Assembly: GCA_946042585.1 (NCBI GenBank)
Contig: CAMGDO010000032.1
Coordinates: 1-7,818, forward strand
DNA length: 7,818 bases
Source: an uncultured Clostridia bacterium
Lineage (GTDB): Bacteria; Bacillota; Clostridia; Christensenellales; Aristaeellaceae
Direction of reading: 5' to 3'
Below, in pieces: positions 1 through 5,773 of this stretch; positions within the stretch are counted from its first letter, which is position 1; each line of letters begins with the position of its first letter. The position numbers were made by a program, and so were the translations under genes. The notes under the pieces were generated by a model that had not been told where the DNA came from, searched no databases, and saw only the letters and a program-made list of their open reading frames with translations.

Positions 1-10
1 GAGACAGCAA

Positions 11-49
11 GTAATCTTTCCGCCCGGATAATCCGGGCGGAAAGATTAC
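11..49. repeat. 19-bp perfect inverted repeat at the 3' end of the YcxB-like gene
   Basis: Arms 11-29 and 31-49 are perfect reverse complements around a single central base (in RNA the loop would open to at least 3 nt). The core is GC-rich (CCGCCCGG/CCGGGCGG) with AT-rich outer flanks. It contains the TAA stop (46-48) of the minus-strand gene. A terminator role fits the position, but no T-run follows the stem on either strand: AAAGATTAC follows the GC core, and this pairs with the other arm. It may be a transcript-end hairpin, a two-way terminator of unusual form, or a protein-binding palindrome. Confidence 0.8.
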
Positions 50-555
50 TTGCGGAGCAGGATGCGCGCTTTGGGGGCTTTTTTCTGGATGTGGCTCGCG
101 CAGTCACGCAGGGTGCCTTTGGTAAAGCCTGTTTTGCTCAGCGTGAGCACAGCGCGGGAGGTGCGAACGATCATCACGAGATTCTCAGTTTCCTTGACCA
201 GCTTTACGTCGGTATAGGGAATCACGGTCGTGGCGTTGGACACGGTGTTGAGGATTTTCATTTCGTCCTCGTAAAAGGAGGTTTCCATGGCGGGCAGCTG
301 CTTGTATTTGGCCATGAGCCTCTTTTCGGCGGCGCGGGCAGCTGTATAGGGCTTGCGCCACAGGACAATGGCGAAGAAAGGCACGATGAGCAGACCGGGC
401 GCAAACCCGCCTGCAGTGCAGATGATGATGACCAGCACGGCGGTGATACAGAGCATGACGATATAGTACCATTGCGTGGACAGCACATAGGCCTTTTGCA
501 GCTCAAGCAGGGTGTCGCTGGTGTGCTTCATGGTGTTCCTGAACAACGCTTCCAT
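46..555 (-). CDS. YcxB-like small membrane protein
   Basis: A 169-residue protein of unknown function. Two adjacent hydrophobic segments (about residues 29-48 and 51-67) form a membrane hairpin, followed by a basic stretch (RKPYTAARAAEKRLMAKYK) and a soluble C-terminal domain (about 88-160). That domain carries the pattern of YcxB-like proteins: a conserved FYEDE start, the middle IPYTDVKLVKET, and a late L-S-KTGFTKGT motif. The length matches the family. The start is ATG at 555 because AGGAGG lies 6 nt upstream (562-567); longer readings to 630 would put the ribosome site and promoter inside the gene. It is transcribed alone, divergently from the DegV gene, from a promoter at 602-630. No biochemical role is established for the family, so only a membrane location is inferred. 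The family call rests on motif memory. Confidence 0.72.
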   Translation of the reverse strand: MEALFRNTMKHTSDTLLELQKAYVLSTQWYYIVMLCITAVLVIIICTAGGFAPGLLIVPFFAIVLWRKPYTAARAAEKRLMAKYKQLPAMETSFYEDEMKILNTVSNATTVIPYTDVKLVKETENLVMIVRTSRAVLTLSKTGFTKGTLRDCASHIQKKAPKARILLRK

Positions 556-601
556 GGTGTGCCTCCTGAAATCTATTGGTGGATCATTCAAACCGGCAAA
601 C

Positions 602-630
602 AGTATACAGGAGAATGCAGAAAAACGCAA
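602..630 (-). promoter_or_regulatory. Sigma-A promoter of the YcxB-like gene
   Basis: On the minus strand TTGCGT (625-630) and TATACT (602-607) are separated by exactly 17 nt. Transcription should begin near 595, giving a leader of about 40 nt ahead of the ATG at 555. The boxes match the consensus at 4/6 and 5/6. Confidence 0.6.
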
Positions 631-689
631 GCATCAATGTGCGGACAACGGAAAAACATGGCAAAAAATCATCAAAAACCAGGAGTATG

Positions 690-718
690 TTGCCAGAATC
701 AGCTGAATCTGATATAAT
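690..718 (+). promoter_or_regulatory. Sigma-A promoter of the DegV gene
   Basis: TTGCCA (690-695), a 17-nt spacer and a perfect TATAAT (713-718). The start is expected near 725, so the leader is about 32 nt. It diverges from the YcxB-like promoter; the two -35 boxes are about 60 nt apart and no obvious shared operator lies between them. Confidence 0.75.
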
Positions 719-756
719 ATACAGGAATAGTATGCTAATGGTGAGGAGGAAAACCC

Positions 757-1629
757 TTGAGGGATTATATTATTTTGACCGATTCTTCCTGCGATCTGCC
801 TGCCCGGATGGCGGAGGATTTGCAGGTTCAGGTGATTCCGCTGACTGTGACCATGGACGGAACGTCCTATCTGAACTATCTGGATGGCCGGGAAATCGGC
901 TTCAGCGAGTTTTATCAGCGCGTGGTCACGGCCAAGGATACCAAGACCGCAGCCATCAATCAGACACAGTTCATTGATGTGGTGGAGCCGCTGGCGGCGA
1001 ACGGTACGGATGTGCTGTATATTGGCTTCTCGTCCGGTTTGAGCAGCACATACAGCGCGGGCGCGCTGGCGATGCAGGCGCTGAGCGAGAAATACCCCGA
1101 GCGCAAGCTGTATGCGGTGGACTCTCTGTGCGCTTCGCTGGGACAGGGTATGCTGGTGTATCTGGCGTGCCAGCAAAAGCAGCTGGGCAAGAGCATTGAC
1201 GAGGTGCGCGATTATGTGGTGGAGAATGTGCCGCATCTTTGCCACTGGTTCACGGTGAATGATCTGATGTTCCTCAAGCGCGGCGGTCGCGTGAGCGCTG
1301 CCACGGCGGTGGCAGGATCCATGCTGAATATCAAGCCCGTGATGCATATGGACGACGAAGGTCATCTGATCAAGGTGGATGTGGCGCGCGGACGCAAGGG
1401 CGCGCTGCGTGCGCTGCTCAACGAGATGGAAAAGAGAGGCATTGATCTGCAGGATCAGCATATTTTCATTTCTCATGGCGACTGCGGGGAGGAAGTGGAG
1501 CATCTGGCTCAGCAGATTCGTGAACGTTTCCATGTGAAGGACATCACGATCAACTATGTGGGCCCGGTCATTGGCGCACACACCGGTCCCGGCGTAGTGG
1601 CGCTGTTCTTCCTGGGCACCTCGCGCTGA
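757..1629 (+). CDS. DegV family fatty-acid-binding protein
   Basis: A 290-residue cytosolic protein of the DegV family. Characterised members bind a single fatty acid; some (FakB type) present it to a fatty-acid kinase for phospholipid synthesis. Signature motifs appear in order: TDSSCDLP (8-15), FSSGLSSTY (91-99, lipid head-group loop), VDS (121-123), FLKRGGRVS (172-180), LNIKPV (190-195) and IGAHTGPGVV (272-281, second head-group contact). The length is typical and complete. The start is TTG at 757 because AGGAGG lies at 744-749, 7 nt upstream, and the family begins directly before the YIILTDSS strand. It is probably monocistronic: its own promoter lies at 690-718 and a terminator at 1646-1676. 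No fatty-acid kinase gene is next to it, which is usual for DegV paralogues. The preferred lipid cannot be read from the sequence. Confidence 0.93.
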   Translation: MRDYIILTDSSCDLPARMAEDLQVQVIPLTVTMDGTSYLNYLDGREIGFSEFYQRVVTAKDTKTAAINQTQFIDVVEPLAANGTDVLYIGFSSGLSSTYSAGALAMQALSEKYPERKLYAVDSLCASLGQGMLVYLACQQKQLGKSIDEVRDYVVENVPHLCHWFTVNDLMFLKRGGRVSAATAVAGSMLNIKPVMHMDDEGHLIKVDVARGRKGALRALLNEMEKRGIDLQDQHIFISHGDCGEEVEHLAQQIRERFHVKDITINYVGPVIGAHTGPGVVALFFLGTSR

Positions 1630-1645
1630 GTATCACAGGATTTAT

Positions 1646-1676
1646 CCGGCGGGCATGCAGGCTCCGCTGGTTTTTT
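1646..1676 (+). terminator. Rho-independent terminator of the DegV gene
   Basis: CCGGCGG (1646-1652) pairs with CCGCTGG (1664-1670) in a 7-bp stem with one G-U pair, followed immediately by six T (1671-1676). It begins 16 nt after the stop codon. Confidence 0.8.
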
Positions 1677-1686
1677 GTGCTTTTTC

Positions 1687-1715
1687 TTGGAAAAACAGGC
1701 GGTTTGTGATATGCT
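1687..1715 (+). promoter_or_regulatory. Extended -10 promoter of the secreted MBL-fold gene
   Basis: TTGGAA (1687-1692), a 17-nt spacer and TATGCT (1710-1715), preceded by TGA (1707-1709), which gives a TGn extended -10. The transcript start is expected near 1722, just ahead of the ribosome site at 1727. Confidence 0.6.
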
Positions 1716-1737
1716 GAAAGAGAATTGGAGGTACTGC

Positions 1738-2652
1738 ATGAAAAAAACGATCTGTATGCTGACGGCCATTTGCCTGTTGTTTGTTTTTGCAGGCGGCGCG
1801 CTGGCGGGGAATTTGCCCATTTATCATCAGCCGACGCAGATTGAAGCGCCGTATGAAACGGTGGAATATCTGGATGAATCGCCTTTTTCTGAGGAGGACG
1901 ACATCCTGCAGGTGGATGTGCTGGGTATCAGGCAGGGCGACTGCATCATTATTACCTGCGGCGGGCTGAATATGCTGGTGGATGGCGGAGAAGGCTGGCG
2001 CTTTCCCTATGTGGATGCTTACCTGAAGGAGAAGGGCATCACGGGCTTTGATTATTTTTTCCTCACGCATGCGCATGACGATCACCTGGAGATGCAGGAA
2101 AAGCTGATTCAGGCGGGCTATACGGTGGGACAGGTGATTTCACCCTATGAGGAGAAGGACAGCTATTCGCTGTGGAATCCCTATCGCAAGCTGCTGGAGC
2201 AGAAGGGGATTCCCTATACGAAGATGGTTACGGGCGATGTGATTGAGCTGGGCGGAGCGACGCTGACCATCTATCGCTGGGATGCCAAGGGCATCAACAT
2301 GAACAATCATTCTGCTGCGGCGATGCTGCGCTTTGGCGATGCGGCGATGTTTCTGGCAGCTGATATCGGCGGCGAGACACAGCACTGGCTGCTGGAGAAC
2401 TTTGACCCGGCGGAATTTCAGTGCGACGTTTACAAAACAGCGCATCACAACCGCACGGCGACGGTGCCTGAATTTCTGACAGCCATGGATCCCGCTCTGG
2501 CGGTGATCACAAATACCCGCTCTTCCACGGAGGTCGGTGAAAAACAGCTGGATGGGCGCGATATCGCCCGCTATTATATCACCACCGGTACCATCCGTAT
2601 GGAGACGGACGGCACGCAGTGGTACGTATATCAGGAAGAAATGCCGCAGTAA
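1738..2652 (+). CDS. Secreted ComEC/Rec2-type metallo-beta-lactamase-fold hydrolase
   Basis: A 304-residue exported protein. An N-terminal signal peptide (MKK, hydrophobic core 5-20, AxA-type cleavage near ALA-G, residue 23) has no lipobox cysteine. The mature part has the metallo-beta-lactamase fold of the ComEC C-terminal domain: LGIRQGDCIII (62-72) with MLVDGG (79-84), metal motif HAHDDH (111-116), NNHSAAAML (189-197), an AADI aspartate (209) where ComEC proteins usually have GD, and AHHN (235-238) in place of the usual GHHGS. All main metal ligands are present, so it is probably an active phosphoesterase or nuclease-like hydrolase; the substrate is unknown. There are no ComEC membrane channel segments, so this is a free-standing secreted form, not a DNA uptake channel. 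The start is ATG at 1738 because GGAGG (1727-1731) lies 6 nt upstream; an upstream in-frame TTG sits in the preceding terminator. The stop is inside its own terminator stem. Confidence 0.85.
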   Translation: MKKTICMLTAICLLFVFAGGALAGNLPIYHQPTQIEAPYETVEYLDESPFSEEDDILQVDVLGIRQGDCIIITCGGLNMLVDGGEGWRFPYVDAYLKEKGITGFDYFFLTHAHDDHLEMQEKLIQAGYTVGQVISPYEEKDSYSLWNPYRKLLEQKGIPYTKMVTGDVIELGGATLTIYRWDAKGINMNNHSAAAMLRFGDAAMFLAADIGGETQHWLLENFDPAEFQCDVYKTAHHNRTATVPEFLTAMDPALAVITNTRSSTEVGEKQLDGRDIARYYITTGTIRMETDGTQWYVYQEEMPQ

Positions 2653-2666
2653 TTGCGGCATTTTTT
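2641..2666 (+). terminator. Terminator overlapping the stop of the MBL-fold gene
   Basis: ATGCCGCA (2641-2648) and TGCGGCAT (2654-2661) form a perfect 8-bp stem with a 5-nt loop. The T-run covers 2661-2666. The TAA stop (2650-2652) lies in the loop, so the last codons form the 5' arm. Confidence 0.88.
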
Positions 2667-2676
2667 CAAAAAAAGC

Positions 2677-2707
2677 TTGACTGTAAAGCGACTTGATACT
2701 CTATACT
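2677..2707 (+). promoter_or_regulatory. MerR-type promoter/operator with a 19-bp spacer
   Basis: TTGACT (2677-2682) and TATACT (2702-2707) are near-consensus but separated by 19 nt instead of 17. Over-long 19-20 bp spacers are the known mark of promoters that MerR-family proteins bind and untwist. An imperfect dyad centred on 2690 lies in the spacer region: core AAG-CGA-CTT (2686-2694), and 7 of 10 symmetric positions match out to 2679/2701. The gene downstream encodes a MerR protein, so autoregulation is the simplest reading. The boxes and spacing are seen; the control is inferred. Confidence 0.72.
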
Positions 2708-2732
2708 GTTCCTGAAAAGAGGAGGTGAGCGT

Positions 2733-4190
2733 GTGCGGATACAGGAAATTGAAAAGCAGTGCGACATGACGCGCGCGAATATTCGCTTTTACGAGGAGAA
2801 GGGGCTTCTAAGCCCGGCGCGTACGGAGAACGGCTACCGCGATTATTCTCAGGAGGATCTGCGCACATTGCAGCGTATCCGGCTGCTGCGCTCGTTGGGT
2901 GTGGGTATTGAGGAGATCCGCGCGCTGCAGACGGGTGAAAAGCAGCTGGATGCTACGCTGCGCAGCCGCATGCAGGCGTACGAGCGTGCCCGCAGGGAGG
3001 CGGCGTATGCGCAGGATGTGTGCCAGGCCATCTGCAATGACCGGGCGACATACGACACGCTGGATGCGGACAGGTATCTGCATTACACGCCGGCGCCGGC
3101 GAAGGACCGGTATAAGGAAGCAGCTAAGGAAGACCGGCGGCCTTATCCTTTCTGCGCGTGGCGCAGGTTCTTTGCCCGCGGACTGGATACGGCGCTATAT
3201 ATGTTGCTGTATTATGGCATATTCGGCGCAGCGCTGCGTATGAATCTGTGGCGGGAAAGCTACGGGCTGGTCTTTATAGAGCTGGTGTTGAGCAATGTGC
3301 TGGTGATTGCGATCGAGCCTGTGCTGCTGCATTTCTTTGGTACGACGCTGGGAAAGTGGATATTTGGTCTGCACGTTGAAACGGAGGAAGGAAAGCATCC
3401 CGATTACGGAACGTCGCTGGCGCGCACGGGCATGGTGCTGCTGCACGGTGAGGGGCTGTTTGTGCCGCCGGCGCTTTTGTGGCGGCATTGGCGCGGCATG
3501 AAAGCGTGCATGGAGGGCGAGGAATCGCGCTGGGATACGGAGAACGCGCTGGTATACGTGATGCACGATCAGAAAAAATGGCGTATTGCCGTGATGGCAG
3601 CAGCGCGGCTGACGGTGCTGTTTGTGCAGGTGCTCTTTGGTGCACTGGCTATGCAGACGCCTTGCCGTGGGGACTTGACGGTAGCGGAGTTTGCCCAAAA
3701 CTATAATCACGTGCTCGATTTTTACGGATACGACACGGCGATGCGGCTGGATGATGCGGGGAATTGGTATCGGAAAACGCAGCCAGGTGTGGTGGTGATT
3801 GACCTGTTTGACGACGGCGGTCCGCCTGCGCTCAGTTATACGCTGGATGAGAGTGGGCATATTACCAGGCTGGGTTTTGTGCTGGAAAAGGAGAATTCGG
3901 AGTTTGCCGTTTCGGGGGTAAAGAGCGTGGCGGCGCGCGTGGCGCTGGCGTTTATGGGCGCGCAGGATGCGGCGCATGCGCTAATGTTTCCGGCGGTGCA
4001 CATCGCGAGCGGTATCACGGAGAACACCATTCTGGATGACTGCAGCATGGAGCGCTACGGCGTGAAGCTTGCGTATCATGCAGAGTCGAGTGGCTTTTTT
4101 GACACAGGCATGGACATGGCTATTGCCAGCGACGAGGCGGAAAGCAACCACATAAGAGTCGAATTTGTGATGATGAAAAACGATGTATGA
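2733..4190 (+). CDS. MerR-RDD fusion: predicted membrane-bound transcription regulator
   Basis: A 485-residue protein with three parts. Residues 1-66 are a complete MerR winged helix-turn-helix (IQEIEKQCDMTRANIRFYEEKGLL, then NGYRDYSQEDL and LRSLGVGIEEI), followed by a charged helix (about 68-105) like the MerR dimerisation coil. Residues 143-260 are an RDD membrane domain: RRFFARGLD (144-152), hydrophobic segments about 152-170 and 177-202, GTTLGKWIFGL (203-213), a weaker hydrophobic stretch 232-250, then a basic loop. A last strong membrane segment spans about 284-307. Residues 310-485 form a soluble domain opening with RGDLTVAEFAQNYN, a sequence I associate with clostridial RDD proteins. 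With the MerR head inside and basic loops at 251-283, the C terminus is probably outside. The start is GTG at 2733, 7 nt after AGGAGG (2720-2725). The promoter at 2677-2707 suggests autoregulation. The inducing signal is unknown. There is no frameshift; the fusion is one open frame. Confidence 0.85.
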   Translation: MRIQEIEKQCDMTRANIRFYEEKGLLSPARTENGYRDYSQEDLRTLQRIRLLRSLGVGIEEIRALQTGEKQLDATLRSRMQAYERARREAAYAQDVCQAICNDRATYDTLDADRYLHYTPAPAKDRYKEAAKEDRRPYPFCAWRRFFARGLDTALYMLLYYGIFGAALRMNLWRESYGLVFIELVLSNVLVIAIEPVLLHFFGTTLGKWIFGLHVETEEGKHPDYGTSLARTGMVLLHGEGLFVPPALLWRHWRGMKACMEGEESRWDTENALVYVMHDQKKWRIAVMAAARLTVLFVQVLFGALAMQTPCRGDLTVAEFAQNYNHVLDFYGYDTAMRLDDAGNWYRKTQPGVVVIDLFDDGGPPALSYTLDESGHITRLGFVLEKENSEFAVSGVKSVAARVALAFMGAQDAAHALMFPAVHIASGITENTILDDCSMERYGVKLAYHAESSGFFDTGMDMAIASDEAESNHIRVEFVMMKNDV

Positions 4191-4230
4191 CAAACAAAAA
4201 GAGACGGCGCAAGCCGTCTCTTTTGTTTTG
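4191..4230. terminator. Bidirectional terminator between convergent genes
   Basis: GAGACGGC (4201-4208) and GCCGTCTC (4213-4220) form a perfect 8-bp stem with a GCAA tetraloop. AAAAA precedes it (4196-4200) and TTTTGTTTT follows it (4221-4229), so a T-run follows the stem on both strands. Including flanks, 16 of 18 positions pair. It serves the MerR-RDD gene (stop at 4190) and the minus-strand gene ending at 4238. Confidence 0.93.
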
Positions 4231-4237
4231 CCTTGAA

Positions 4238-4747
4238 TTACTTGGCAGCCTTGGCAGCTTCGACCAGACCGGTGATGTAGCCCAGGGTATCCACCAGCGT
4301 GCAGCCGGTCACGGCGTCAACCACTTCTTCAGCGGTCTTGCCATTCAGGAAGGCTTCCAGCTCGGCGATGGTCTTGCCAACGACGAACGCTTCGATGGCG
4401 TCATAGTTGACATCCAGAGCGACGGTGGAGCCAGCCTTGGCCATGTTGGCGCTGTAGGCTTCCGCGTTCACGCGCTTGGAGGCGAGCACCTTGCCCTCGG
4501 GGAAGGATTCGCCGAAAGCGGCATCGCTGTTGGGAACGCCAATGCTGGTGTCCTTGGCCATGAACTGATACTCATCGATGTGCGCGGCAACGATCACATC
4601 ACCCTGCATCACGACGGTCAGCACGGCAAAGCACTTGGTGCCATGGGCAGCATACTGCACCTGACCAAGGGTGATGCCATCATCAGCCAGAGCGGCGATG
4701 GGCAGCATCATGCACAGAACCAGCAGCAGACTCAGAAACTTTTTCAT
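4238..4747 (-). CDS. Small secreted protein with FMN-binding-domain-like C terminus
   Basis: A 169-residue exported protein. The signal peptide (MKKFLSLLLVLCMMLPIAALA) probably ends at residue 21, giving mature DDGITLG. There is no usable lipobox: the only cysteine in the leader (12) is inside the hydrophobic core. The mature part has a beta-strand pair (about 39-58, AVLTVVMQGDVIVAAHIDEY) and near the C terminus VDAVTGCT (143-150). Both resemble FMN_bind domains, which end in a D-A-x-S/T-G-A-T motif whose last threonine can be covalently flavinylated by ApbE. Here cysteine replaces the alanine. If the reading is right, this could be an extracellular redox or electron-carrier protein, but the match is partial and the family call is tentative. 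The start at 4747 is preferred over an in-frame ATG 7 codons upstream because GAAGAGGT sits about 8 nt ahead. Codon use suggests strong expression. It has its own promoter (4804-4832) and a +1 inverted repeat. Confidence 0.75.
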   Translation of the reverse strand: MKKFLSLLLVLCMMLPIAALADDGITLGQVQYAAHGTKCFAVLTVVMQGDVIVAAHIDEYQFMAKDTSIGVPNSDAAFGESFPEGKVLASKRVNAEAYSANMAKAGSTVALDVNYDAIEAFVVGKTIAELEAFLNGKTAEEVVDAVTGCTLVDTLGYITGLVEAAKAAK

Positions 4748-4773
4748 GGAAATGACCTCTTCCATAAAGTATT

Positions 4774-4797
4774 TCAAATCAGGTTTGACTGATTTGA
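4774..4797. promoter_or_regulatory. 9-bp inverted repeat at the transcription start of the FMN-like gene
   Basis: TCAAATCAG (4774-4782) and CTGATTTGA (4789-4797) are perfect reverse complements with a 6-nt centre. The expected transcript start of the minus-strand gene is about 4797, so the repeat covers roughly +1 to +24, upstream of the ribosome site. It fits either a repressor operator or a 5' stabilising hairpin in the mRNA. Confidence 0.6.
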
Positions 4798-4803
4798 TAT
4801 CAT

Positions 4804-4832
4804 ATTGTAGCATACTGTACTGTGTATGTAAA
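4804..4832 (-). promoter_or_regulatory. Extended -10 promoter of the FMN-like gene
   Basis: On the minus strand TTTACA (4827-4832), a 17-nt spacer and TACAAT (4804-4809), preceded by TGC, an extended -10. Both boxes match the consensus at 5/6. This gives the gene a start independent of the amidohydrolase gene that lies upstream on the same strand. Confidence 0.75.
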
Positions 4833-4871
4833 TAGCGCATTGCAGGATACTGCCTGTATCACGAAAATATT

Positions 4872-5660
4872 TTACAGCTTCAGCAGGGCTTGGGCGTTCT
4901 GCCAGAGAATCTTCTCCTTTTCCGCGTCCGTCAGGGCAAGCGCTTCAAAGGCACGGCGCTCCTCGCCGGGATCCCACATGGGGAAATCGCTGCCCCACAG
5001 CACGCGCTCCGCCCCAAAATGCCGCACCAGCTGCTGCCAGCGCTGGGCACCCACGGCAAAGTAGGTGCTGGAGGTATCGACAAAGATATTTTCGTTCTTC
5101 AGGCAGTCGCAGGCGGCATCCCATTCGGTATAGCCGCCCATGTGCGCGCAGATGAGCGTGAGATGGGGGAAGCGCCGCAGCACCTGCGGCACCTGACTGG
5201 GATTATCAAAATGATAGCGGCTGTCGCCCATATGCAGAAGCATGGGGCAGCCAAGCTGCTGGCAGGCCTCGTAAATGGGGTCCATGCGCGCATCCGTCAG
5301 CGCCACCTGCTGCATGTCGCTGTGGATTTTCACGCCCCTGAGCCCCATGTCGAGCGCGCGGGAGAGCTCCTGCGCAGGGTCGGGCATATCGGGATGCAGC
5401 GTGGCGAAACCGACAAACCGGTCCGGATGCGCCAGGGTCTGGGCGTGAATGAAATCATTGATGATGGCAGCCTGTGCGGGAGACATGGCAACCGAATGCA
5501 CCAGCGCGCGGTCAATGCCGCCGCTGTCCATGGCGCTGAGCAGCTCTTCCGGGCTGCCGGCATGGTGCATATCATCCATGTCATAAAATCTGCCGATGTT
5601 TTCAGCGGCGCGCCGGGCGATTTTTTGCGGAAAAATGTGCGCGTGAATATCGAAAATCAT
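4872..5660 (-). CDS. Amidohydrolase family 2 metal-dependent hydrolase/decarboxylase
   Basis: A 262-residue cytosolic TIM-barrel enzyme of the amidohydrolase-2 (ACMSD-like) family. The metal and catalytic residues are all present in order: H6 and H8 in DIHAHIFP, K111 and H113 in GVKIHS, H143 in LLHMGD, H173 in CAHMGG, and D225 in WGSDFPMWDP. The family contains decarboxylases and hydrolases of small ring or acid substrates; the substrate cannot be assigned here. The length is within the family range. The start is ATG at 5660, directly before the first metal motif; the ribosome site is weak (AAGGA at 5673-5677, about 12 nt away), which suggests modest translation. It is divergent from the ybaK gene. 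No clear terminator follows the stop: the 124 nt to the FMN-like gene hold only a short 5-bp repeat (4846-4860), so some readthrough into that gene is possible. Confidence 0.9.
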   Translation of the reverse strand: MIFDIHAHIFPQKIARRAAENIGRFYDMDDMHHAGSPEELLSAMDSGGIDRALVHSVAMSPAQAAIINDFIHAQTLAHPDRFVGFATLHPDMPDPAQELSRALDMGLRGVKIHSDMQQVALTDARMDPIYEACQQLGCPMLLHMGDSRYHFDNPSQVPQVLRRFPHLTLICAHMGGYTEWDAACDCLKNENIFVDTSSTYFAVGAQRWQQLVRHFGAERVLWGSDFPMWDPGEERRAFEALALTDAEKEKILWQNAQALLKL

Positions 5661-5695
5661 GCAAAAGACGCTTCCTTTCTTCCAATACAGAGCCT

Positions 5696-5704
5696 ATTTT
5701 AGCA
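5696..5704 (-). promoter_or_regulatory. Putative extended -10 element of the amidohydrolase gene
   Basis: On the minus strand TGC-TAAAAT (5704 down to 5696) forms an extended -10 box about 35 nt upstream of the ATG. No good -35 hexamer stands at 16-18 nt, so recognition would depend on the TGn extension and the promoter may be weak or activator-dependent. Confidence 0.4.
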
Positions 5705-5727
5705 TGAAGAGCGCACAAAATCCAGTA

Positions 5728-5756
5728 TTCTCAATGTTTGGCAAATGTGGTATACT
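5728..5756 (+). promoter_or_regulatory. Extended -10 promoter of the ybaK gene
   Basis: TTCTCA (5728-5733, 4/6 match), a 17-nt spacer and TATACT (5751-5756), preceded by TGG (5748-5750). The start is expected near 5763, leaving almost no leader: the mRNA would begin about at the GGGAGG ribosome site. Confidence 0.55.
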
Positions 5757-5773
5757 ATTGCCGGGAGGATGGC

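Noticed and set aside
634..1581. 315-codon open frame on the minus strand
   Set aside because: It is antisense to the DegV gene, whose motifs are all in the plus frame; the product is rich in H, Q and R as expected of a shadow frame.
1675..1737. In-frame N-terminal extension of the MBL-fold protein from a TTG at 1675
   Set aside because: It would begin in the T-run of the DegV terminator and remove the signal peptide from the N terminus; ATG at 1738 has a good ribosome site.
4843..4860. Short inverted repeats (GATAC/GTATC, CAGG/CCTG) after the amidohydrolase stop, considered as a terminator
   Set aside because: The stems are only 4-5 bp and no T-run follows on the minus strand, so a terminator cannot be supported.
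4890..5702. 270-codon open frame on the plus strand
   Set aside because: It is antisense to the amidohydrolase gene, which shows every catalytic motif on the minus strand.
5738..5773. In-frame TTG start for the YbaK protein
   Set aside because: It lies within the predicted promoter (-35 to -10) and has no ribosome site; ATG at 5774 follows GGGAGG.
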